A DNA stretch of 13,527 nucleotides from an uncultured Flavobacterium sp. GTDB taxonomy: Bacteria > Bacteroidota > Bacteroidia > Flavobacteriales > Flavobacteriaceae. The stretch is taken from the NCBI RefSeq assembly GCF_946479975.1, contig NZ_CAMLIX010000143.1:1-13527 (forward strand), given 5' to 3'. The number at the start of each line of letters is the position of its first letter. Positions within the stretch are counted from its first letter, which is position 1. The notes beneath the pieces are model-generated. The model was not told the DNA's origin, did no database searches, and worked only from the letters and a program-made list of their open reading frames with translations. This document shows positions 6,121-11,829 of this stretch, piece by piece. The position numbers and the translations under genes were made by a program.

Positions 6121-6696
6121 ATGAAAACTGATGAATCTTATTTAGAAAGCGTTAAAAAGCAGTTCTTGTATTATAAAATGCTGGGCGACAAATCAATTGA
6201 TCAATTAGAAGAGAAACAATTGTTTGTTTCGTTTAACGAAGACACCAACAGCATTGCAACTATTATAAAACACATTTCTGGTAACATGCTTTCGCGCTGG
6301 ACAGACTTTTTGACTTCTGATGGTGAAAAAGAGTGGAGAAATCGCGACGCTGAATTTGAAAATGATCTGCAATCGAAAGATGAAGTTTTACAAGTTTGGA
6401 ATAAGGGTTGGAATTGTCTCGAAAATGCTTTGGAAAGCTTAAAACCAGAACAACTTTCGGACATTATTTATATTAGAAATGAAGGTCATACGGTAATTGA
6501 AGCTATAAACCGTCAGCTGGCACATTATCCGTATCATGTTGGGCAGATTGTTTTTTATGCCAAACAATTAAAAAACAGTGAATGGAACAGTTTGTCGATT
6601 CCGAAGAATAAATCGGGAAATTATAATGCCGAAAAGTTTGCCAAAGAAAAAGAAATCAAGAACTTTACAGACGATGAACTGAAAAGGCTGAAATAA
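6121..6696 (+). CDS. DinB-superfamily protein (DUF1572-like)
   Basis: This 191-aa cytoplasmic protein has the four-helix DinB/YfiT-like pattern. The likely metal-binding histidine triad is visible: H51 in ATIIKHISGN, and H135 and H139 in INRQLAHYPYHVGQIVFYAK. Other family features are NMLSRWTDFLTSDGEKEWRN (55-74) and a charged C-terminal tail (EIKNFTDDELKRLK). The arrangement fits DUF1572. Related DinB-fold enzymes act as thiol S-transferases (bacillithiol or mycothiol dependent) or metal-dependent hydrolases, but no specific reaction can be read here. It starts 11 bases after the end of the frameshifted HxlR gene on the same strand, so it is probably in that transcription unit; a thiol- or detoxification-related role would suit a redox regulator, but this is inference. 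Confidence 0.85.
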   Translation: MKTDESYLESVKKQFLYYKMLGDKSIDQLEEKQLFVSFNEDTNSIATIIKHISGNMLSRWTDFLTSDGEKEWRNRDAEFENDLQSKDEVLQVWNKGWNCLENALESLKPEQLSDIIYIRNEGHTVIEAINRQLAHYPYHVGQIVFYAKQLKNSEWNSLSIPKNKSGNYNAEKFAKEKEIKNFTDDELKRLK

Positions 6697-6737
6697 ATAT
6701 CTTTCTTGCCTAAAACAGAATTTCTTGTGAAAATGAC

Positions 6738-6830
6738 TGCCCTAGCCCTGATGGAAGCGGCATCCTTTTGTGGTCTCGTTTTTTTCTAACGAGACCACAA
6801 AAGATACAGCGGACAGCAGGATTAGCTCCT
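6738..6830. ncRNA. Structured RNA-like element, possible Flavo-1 motif
   Basis: The core is a perfect 16-bp hairpin: CTTTTGTGGTCTCGTT (6765-6780), loop TTTTTCT, and AACGAGACCACAAAAG (6788-6803). On either side are non-coding, GC-richer segments, GCCCTAGCCCTGATGGAAGC (6739-6758) and ACAGCGGACAGCAGGATTAG (6806-6825). Their ends can pair (CCTG with CAGG), as can ATC with GAT next to the main stem. I recall this flank pair with a variable apical stem as a recurrent intergenic element of Flavobacteriia, and it may be the Flavo-1 motif of Rfam; I could not check that. The RNA-producing strand is uncertain. It lies between the DUF1572-like gene and the small lipoprotein gene and could be an independent small RNA or part of either transcript's untranslated region. 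Confidence 0.55.
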
Positions 6831-6845
6831 AAAAAAATAATTAAA

Positions 6846-7217
6846 ATGAAAAAAATAGTATTCTTATTTCCGTTTCTTGCTTTAGTATCTTGTTATAATG
6901 CCGAACACAATTGCAAAGATTTTAAAACAGGAAAATTCAAATTTGAGTTTGAGGTCAACGGCGTTAAAAAAACAACTTATTTTGAACGTAAAGATGATAT
7001 CGAAATCGAAACTTTTGACGGAAAAACAGATACTGCAACCATACGCTGGGTAAGCGACTGCGAATATGTTTTGCAAAAAAAACATCCTAGAAATATGGCT
7101 GAAGAAAAAGCCATCAGCATGAAGATTTTAAACACTTCTAAAGATTCTTATACGTTTGAATTCGGGATGGTAGGTTCTGAAGAAAAACAGCGCGGTACGG
7201 TTCATAAAGTAGATTAA
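6846..7217 (+). CDS. Small lipoprotein of unknown function, 123 aa
   Basis: I start this at ATG 6846 because the protein then opens with a textbook lipoprotein signal peptide, MKKIVFLFPFLALVSC, with the lipid-modified Cys at residue 16. An upstream in-frame start at 6768 would place coding sequence over the conserved hairpin element. The mature part is ~108 aa, rich in charged and beta-type residues (FKTGKFKFEFEVNGVKKTTY, then ERKDDIEIETFDGKTDTATI), with two more cysteines (CKDF and SDCEYVL) that may form a disulfide. From memory, close relatives in flavobacteria are sometimes labelled DNA topoisomerase IV. Nothing here supports that: the protein is far too short and has an export signal. No catalytic motif is visible. 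A strong terminator follows the stop. Confidence 0.85.
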   Translation: MKKIVFLFPFLALVSCYNAEHNCKDFKTGKFKFEFEVNGVKKTTYFERKDDIEIETFDGKTDTATIRWVSDCEYVLQKKHPRNMAEEKAISMKILNTSKDSYTFEFGMVGSEEKQRGTVHKVD

Positions 7218-7230
7218 AACTCTTTTTTTA

Positions 7231-7274
7231 AATATATAAAGCTCCAAATATTGGGGCTTTATATATTATTTTTT
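7231..7274 (+). terminator. Rho-independent-type terminator
   Basis: AATATATAAAGCTCC (7231-7245) pairs with GGGGCTTTATATATT (7253-7267) over 15 positions, with one G-U wobble and a 7-nt loop, followed by a six-T run at 7269-7274. It begins 13 bases after the stop of the small lipoprotein gene. Confidence 0.85.
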
Positions 7275-7439
7275 CGCCACGAATTCACGAATTATTTTGA
7301 ATAATACTTTTCGGAAATTTTATTTGAAATAAATTCACGAATTTTTTCTTCTTAAAAATATCAACAGTAAAATTCGTGTTTTTAGAAAAATAGAACTCAA
7401 ATTATTTTGATTTAAATTCGCGAATTCGTGGCGAAAAAA
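7269..7439. repeat. Large nested inverted repeat of CACGAATT type
   Basis: The outer arms at 7269-7293 and 7415-7439 are 25 nt each and complementary except for one position (a core of CGCCACGAATTCACGAATT against its partner with TTCGCGAA). Inside lies a second perfect 10-bp inverted pair, CACGAATTTT (7336-7345) with AAAATTCGTG (7369-7378). The direct repeat AATTATTTTGA occurs at 7290-7300 and 7400-7410. The whole could fold as a long two-tier hairpin. I see no ORF in it. Its boundaries and composition suggest a dispersed, non-autonomous repeat element rather than a simple terminator. Confidence 0.7.
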
Positions 7440-7471
7440 AATTGATTTACAATTTACTCCAAAAGAAAAAA

Positions 7472-7503
7472 CTTTGTGACTTTGTATCTTTGCATCTTTG
7501 TAA
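7472..7503. repeat. Four 8-bp tandem CTTTGyrw units
   Basis: CTTTGTGA, CTTTGTAT, CTTTGCAT and CTTTGTAA follow one another without gaps, with a fifth degenerate unit (CTTTTCTT) after them. It recalls the 9-bp CTTTGCG units after murQ but has a different period. It sits 66 bp before the next start codon, in the likely promoter or leader region. The rest of the 352-bp gap 7218-7569 holds no further feature I can support. Confidence 0.65.
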
Positions 7504-7569
7504 CTTTTCTTCAGGTGTTTCTTTTACATTTCTATTTTAAATAGTAAATTAGAACTTTAATATAGCCAC

Positions 7570-9489
7570 ATGAAAAATACCATTTCGCAGAGAGTTGCCG
7601 ACTTTTTAAAAGGTTATCCGCCGTTTAATTTCTTGCATCAAAGAGATCTAGAAAAGCTGTCTGAACAAATTTCTATTATTTACAAAGAAAAAGATTCGAT
7701 AATTTTTGCTGAGAATGAAAAAACACATGATTCTTTTTATGTCGTACATAAAGGTGCGGTGGCATTAAAAAAGAGTACTAAAAATACGGTTTTGGACATG
7801 TGCGACGAAGGCGATATTTTTGGACTTCGCCCACTTTTGGCGCAGGAAAATTATATCATGGAAGCGGTTGCGCATGAAGAAAGCATTTTATATGCCATTC
7901 CTATTGCAGTTTTCAAACCTTATGCGCTTGAAAACAGAAATGTTGGTAATTTCTTGATTGAAAGTTATGCTTCTAATACACGAAATCCATATTCGGATAT
8001 TCATAAAGATAAATTATATGGCGATGATCTGCTGAATGAAAACCTTAATTCCAGCAATCATTCTTTTGATTTAGCGCCAATAAAATATTCTAAAAAAATT
8101 GTAACATGCAGTCCGTCTACAACGGTTAAGGATATTGCAAAAATTATGGGCAAGAAAAAAGTCGGTGCGATTTTGATTGTAGATGAAATGCTTCCGATTG
8201 GGATTTTGACGGATAAAGATCTTCGAAATAAAATTGTTACAGGAGATTTCCCAATCGAAACAACAGCCGAAACCATAATGACAAAACCTGTTATTACGTA
8301 TCCAAAAAAAATGACGGTTACAGAGGCTCAAATGGCGATGATGAAGAGCAATATCAGTCATTTGTGTTTGACAAAAGACGGAACTGTCAATACCAAAGCT
8401 GTTGGAATTTTATCAAAACACGACGTTATGGTCGCATTAGGAAACAATCCTGCGGTTTTGATAAAAGCACTGAAACGCACAAAAAAGATTAAGGAAATAA
8501 AGCCAATTCGGAACCAAATAATGCAGTTATTGCAAGGTTATCTAGATCAAAACATTCCGATGACGCTGATTACCAAAATCATAACCGAACTTAATGAAGC
8601 TTGCACAACACGTGTTATTGAAATTTGTTTAGAAAAAATGAGCAGTCCGCCACCTGTAAAATTTGGCTGGCTGGCACTTGGAAGCCAAGGAAGAGGTGAA
8701 CAAATGCTGCATACCGATCAAGATAACGCAATTGTTTACGAAAATGTAAATGAAGTTTTTAGAGATGAAACTAAAATCTATTTCTTAAAACTGGCCGGAC
8801 ATGTTAATAAAGGGCTTTTTGAAATTGGTTACGATTATTGTCCTGCCGACATGATGGCGTCCAGTACGAAATGGTGCATGAGTTTGGACGACTGGAAATC
8901 ACAAATACATCATTGGATTACAAATCCTGGTAAAAATGAGGTGTTACTTTCGTTCATTTTCTTTGATTATAGTATGACTTATGGCGATTCTGACTTGGTG
9001 AACCAATTATCTGATTCTATTTTTGAAGATGTAAAAGCCAATCCGATTTTTTATATGCATTTGGTGAGTGGTGCCTTGCAAAGTCCGTCTCCAACCGGGT
9101 TTTTCAGACAATTTTTGGTTGAACAAGATGGTGCCAACAAAGATAATTTTGATATTAAAAGAAGAGCTTTGATGCCGTTGACTGATGCAGCTCGTGTTTT
9201 AATTTTATCGCATTCGATTAAAGGAATCAGCAATACTGCAGAACGTTTTGAAAAACTGGCAGAATTAGAACCTAATAATAGAGAGCTGTATTTGTCTTGT
9301 TCGTATTCGTTTAAAGCTTTATTAAAATTTAGAACCAAACAAGGTCTTCTGCACCACGATTCGGGACAGTTTATCGAATTAGAATCTTTAACCAAAATGG
9401 AAAAAATTAAACTGAAACGTACTTTTAAAACTATAAAAGAACTTCAAGAATTAATTTCTGTGCGTTTTAATATCTCAAATCTGGTATAA
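7570..9489 (+). CDS. cNMP-binding / CBS / DUF294 nucleotidyltransferase-like protein
   Basis: This 639-aa cytoplasmic protein has four parts. Residues ~12-125 form a cyclic-nucleotide-binding-like domain (SIIFAENEKTHDSFYVVHKG, then GDIFGLRPLL). Two CBS domains follow at ~176-228 (VGAILIVDEMLPIGILTDKD) and ~236-292 (MTKPVITY to GILSKHDVM). A GlnD-like DUF294 nucleotidyltransferase domain lies at ~310-440 with GSQGRGEQMLHTDQDNAIVY, where G371-S372 and D383/D385 are the expected catalytic motif. The C-terminal helical DUF294_C domain fills ~475-639. The family is thought to sense nucleotides through CBS/cNMP parts and perhaps modify a protein partner. It usually accompanies an exonuclease and, in many bacteria, an acetate or other sodium-solute symporter. 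The exonuclease follows here after two bases; no symporter is in the window. Neither ligand nor target is established. Confidence 0.92.
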   Translation: MKNTISQRVADFLKGYPPFNFLHQRDLEKLSEQISIIYKEKDSIIFAENEKTHDSFYVVHKGAVALKKSTKNTVLDMCDEGDIFGLRPLLAQENYIMEAVAHEESILYAIPIAVFKPYALENRNVGNFLIESYASNTRNPYSDIHKDKLYGDDLLNENLNSSNHSFDLAPIKYSKKIVTCSPSTTVKDIAKIMGKKKVGAILIVDEMLPIGILTDKDLRNKIVTGDFPIETTAETIMTKPVITYPKKMTVTEAQMAMMKSNISHLCLTKDGTVNTKAVGILSKHDVMVALGNNPAVLIKALKRTKKIKEIKPIRNQIMQLLQGYLDQNIPMTLITKIITELNEACTTRVIEICLEKMSSPPPVKFGWLALGSQGRGEQMLHTDQDNAIVYENVNEVFRDETKIYFLKLAGHVNKGLFEIGYDYCPADMMASSTKWCMSLDDWKSQIHHWITNPGKNEVLLSFIFFDYSMTYGDSDLVNQLSDSIFEDVKANPIFYMHLVSGALQSPSPTGFFRQFLVEQDGANKDNFDIKRRALMPLTDAARVLILSHSIKGISNTAERFEKLAELEPNNRELYLSCSYSFKALLKFRTKQGLLHHDSGQFIELESLTKMEKIKLKRTFKTIKELQELISVRFNISNLV

Positions 9490-9491
9490 TA

Positions 9492-10127
9492 ATGAGCTTA
9501 TTCAATTTTTGGAAAAAAGAGGAAAACAATTTGTTTGATGAAAATGTCACGATTGAAGAAACTCGTTTTGTGGTTTTAGATACCGAAACTACTGGTTTTG
9601 ATTATGATAATGACAGAATTTTATGCATTGGTGCACTTATTCTTCAAAACGGAATAATTAATATTCAAAATAGTTTTGAAGTCTATATTGAACAGGATCA
9701 TTATGATAAAGCGACTGCGCAGATTCACGGAATTTTAAAAGCTTTTGTTATTCAGCGACCAACCGAATTAGAAGCTCTACAGCAGTTTTTAGATTTTCTA
9801 GGTGATTCGATTATCATTGCACATCATACTATATTTGATGTTACGATGATTAATAAAGCATTGGAAAGAAACGGTATTCCGCAGTTAACAAACAAATCTT
9901 TAGATACGGCTTATTTGTATAAAAAGACCTTGATTCAGTCGCATTTGTTTGAAAGAAAAGACCATTATACTTTAGATGATCTTGCCGATAAATTTGATAT
10001 TTCTAAAAAAGACCGTCATACCGCTTTGGGCGACGCTTATATTACTGCGATTGCTTTTCTTAAAATTTTAAAGAAATTAAAGGAGAAGAGAGCCACTAAT
10101 TTAAATCAGCTTTTTAAACCGCTTTAA
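9492..10127 (+). CDS. DEDDh-type 3'-5' exonuclease (DnaQ/PolC epsilon-like)
   Basis: This 211-aa protein is one RNase T/DnaQ-like exonuclease domain after a ~20-aa leader. The Exo I motif is VVLDTETTGFD (D30, E32), Exo II is IIAHHTIFDVTMINKAL (D116), and Exo III is DRHTALGDAYITAIAFL (H176, D181), so all five DEDDh residues are present. Such enzymes remove nucleotides from 3' ends of DNA or RNA with two metal ions. The start codon lies two bases after the stop of the DUF294 gene, so translation is likely coupled. It is a separate small exonuclease, not the polymerase III epsilon subunit itself, as shown by the conserved DUF294 partnership known from other bacteria. Its substrate in this setting is unknown. 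Confidence 0.9.
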   Translation: MSLFNFWKKEENNLFDENVTIEETRFVVLDTETTGFDYDNDRILCIGALILQNGIINIQNSFEVYIEQDHYDKATAQIHGILKAFVIQRPTELEALQQFLDFLGDSIIIAHHTIFDVTMINKALERNGIPQLTNKSLDTAYLYKKTLIQSHLFERKDHYTLDDLADKFDISKKDRHTALGDAYITAIAFLKILKKLKEKRATNLNQLFKPL

Positions 10128-10150
10128 GATATTTTTAAGAGGCTTAAATT

Positions 10151-10158
10151 TACATTTG
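10151..10158 (+). promoter_or_regulatory. Candidate -7 element for the PhoX-type gene
   Basis: TACATTTG matches TAnnTTTG exactly, 23 bp after the exonuclease stop. It would give a leader of about 115 nt to the ATG at 10283. No convincing -33 TTG is seen, so this is tentative. Confidence 0.35.
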
Positions 10159-10191
10159 GAGCGTAATTTTTACTATTTAGTAATACAAGAC

Positions 10192-10209
10192 TTGTGAAAA
10201 TTATCACAA
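10192..10209. promoter_or_regulatory. Perfect CRP/FNR-type palindrome TGTGA-N6-TCACA
   Basis: TTGTGA (10192-10197), six bases, then TCACAA (10204-10209) form a perfect 6+6 inverted repeat that contains the classical CRP half-sites TGTGA and TCACA at the canonical 6-bp spacing. It lies 74 bp before the ATG at 10283 and 34 bp after the candidate -7 element. A CRP/FNR-family protein could bind it; no such regulator is encoded in the window. Confidence 0.5.
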
Positions 10210-10282
10210 AGAAAAAATAGCCTTAACATGTATTTTGTTTTTGAAGAATAGCTTTGCTGAAATAAAAAAAACAAAAACAATT

Positions 10283-11761
10283 ATGAAAGCTAACTTTTTA
10301 AAATCAATTGCCTTGATGGGAATTGCAGGATTCTCTGTAGTCTCTTGTCAAGATGATGACAAAAAATCTTCTAACGAAGTAAACGCAAGTATTGACTTTA
10401 CATCACATTCAAAAGTTCCTGCGTTTGTATATGCAATGACTGGTTTCGAAAACCTAAAAATCAGTACTTTAATTGCTACTACAGATGTACTTCCAGAATC
10501 TCCTAAATTTATTTATGGTGCACAGCCTGATGGTGCTGGACTTATGAAAAATCCAAATGGAGATGGCTATATTATGATTACTAATCATGAGATTTTACAA
10601 GCTGTTTCTAGAGTTTATTTAGATAAAACTTTCAAACCTGTAAAGGGTGAATATATTGTTGACGGAGTTGGAGGTTTAACACGTTTATGTTCTGCAACTT
10701 TGGCAACTCCAGAAATTCACGGTTTTGGACCAATCTTTTTAACTGCTGGAGAAAGCGGACAAGAAAGTATGGTTCATGGCATTGATCCTTTAGGATTGGC
10801 AACTGACAAAGCAAGAAAAGACAGAGTTTTACCAGCTTTAGGAAAAGCAAGTATGGAAAACGCTGTTCCGCTTCCAAAGGAAGCTTATCCTGGAAAAACG
10901 GTTATTTTAATTGGAGAAGATCAATCTTATGCAACTTCTCACGTTAGTGCTGGACAGGTAATTATGTATGTAAGTACTGTTGGTGATTTATCTAACGGAA
11001 AATTATATGCTTTAAAAAGAACTGACGGAAATCAAGTTGAAACTACTATAACATTAAACAATTCTTACCCTGTAGAATTCGTTGAAATTCCAAACGCTAA
11101 AAATTTAACTGGAGCAGTAATCAACACAACAGTAAATGATTTAAAAGCAATTCGTTTTTCAAGAGTTGAAGATTTAGATTACAGAAAAGGAAGCGCAACA
11201 AACAATAGAGAAATCTATTTTACTGCTACAGGTCAAGCGACTAACAACGCTCCTGTAGATGGATACACGATGTGGGGAAGAGTTTATAAATTGAAATTGG
11301 ATGCTACGAATCCGTTAAAAGGAACATTAGAATTAGCAGTTGAAGGAGACAGTACGCCAGGAACTGGAATTATTAATCCTGATAACTTATGCGTAACCGA
11401 AAACTTCGTTTACATTCAAGAAGATGGTGATAGTTACTATGCAGATGCAAAACATGATTCATACATCTGGCAATATAGTATTGCTACGAAACAAAATAAA
11501 CCGTGGTTAAATATGAACCACAAAAGAACAGATACATCTTGGAATGCGTTGTATAACCCAGTTGGTGAAACAAAATTTGGAAGCTGGGAATTTGGAGCTA
11601 TGGAAGATATCTCAGACATTATTGGTGTTCCGGATACTTTTACAGTAAACATTCACCCTCACACTTGGCAAAGCACTGATTTCAAAAATGCAGACGGTTC
11701 TGGAACTAGCAGTAATATTGAAGGAGGACAAACTGTAATTATTAGAAACGTACAACGATAA
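10283..11761 (+). CDS. PhoX-family (DUF839) alkaline phosphatase-like lipoprotein
   Basis: I start at ATG 10283, where the 492-aa protein opens with a lipoprotein signal peptide (MKANFLKSIALMGIAGFSVV, then SC at 21-22). A longer frame beginning at TTG 10235 would bury that signal. QDDDKKSS follows the Cys and resembles the acidic lipoprotein export signal of Bacteroidota, so surface exposure is likely. The body matches PhoX/DUF839 beta-propeller features: GYIMITNHEI, GGLTRLCSATLATPEIHGFG, RVEDLDYR (294-301), NPDNL (365-369), YIQEDG and NIHPHTW near the C-terminus. PhoX enzymes are Fe/Ca-dependent phosphomonoesterases that release phosphate outside the cell, and those acidic motifs hold metal ligands in that family. 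In other bacteria PhoX is a Tat substrate; here it is a lipoprotein. Phosphatase activity is inferred from the family. It is followed by a terminator hairpin, then the cytochrome c peroxidase gene. Confidence 0.85.
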   Translation: MKANFLKSIALMGIAGFSVVSCQDDDKKSSNEVNASIDFTSHSKVPAFVYAMTGFENLKISTLIATTDVLPESPKFIYGAQPDGAGLMKNPNGDGYIMITNHEILQAVSRVYLDKTFKPVKGEYIVDGVGGLTRLCSATLATPEIHGFGPIFLTAGESGQESMVHGIDPLGLATDKARKDRVLPALGKASMENAVPLPKEAYPGKTVILIGEDQSYATSHVSAGQVIMYVSTVGDLSNGKLYALKRTDGNQVETTITLNNSYPVEFVEIPNAKNLTGAVINTTVNDLKAIRFSRVEDLDYRKGSATNNREIYFTATGQATNNAPVDGYTMWGRVYKLKLDATNPLKGTLELAVEGDSTPGTGIINPDNLCVTENFVYIQEDGDSYYADAKHDSYIWQYSIATKQNKPWLNMNHKRTDTSWNALYNPVGETKFGSWEFGAMEDISDIIGVPDTFTVNIHPHTWQSTDFKNADGSGTSSNIEGGQTVIIRNVQR

Positions 11762-11781
11762 TAATCTCGTTTCAATCATAA

Positions 11782-11813
11782 AAACAACCCTTATTTTTCG
11801 ATAAGGGTTGTTT
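11782..11813 (+). terminator. Terminator hairpin after the PhoX-type gene
   Basis: AAACAACCCTTAT (11782-11794) and ATAAGGGTTGTTT (11801-11813) are perfectly complementary over 13 bp with a 6-nt loop, ending in a T run that continues into TCT. It begins 20 bases after the PhoX-type stop and only 16 bases before the next start codon, so it may attenuate rather than fully separate the two genes. Confidence 0.8.
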
Positions 11814-11829
11814 CTATTACAACATTACT

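Noticed and set aside
6768..6845. Longer start for the small lipoprotein
   Set aside because: It would translate the conserved hairpin element and bury an otherwise perfect lipoprotein signal peptide.
7269..7439. Insertion sequence
   Set aside because: The inverted repeats enclose only about 120 bp with no transposase frame, so at most a non-autonomous element.
10235..10282. Longer start (TTG at 10235) for the PhoX-type gene
   Set aside because: The ATG at 10283 opens directly onto a signal peptide with a lipobox; the extension adds 16 residues with no recognisable signal.
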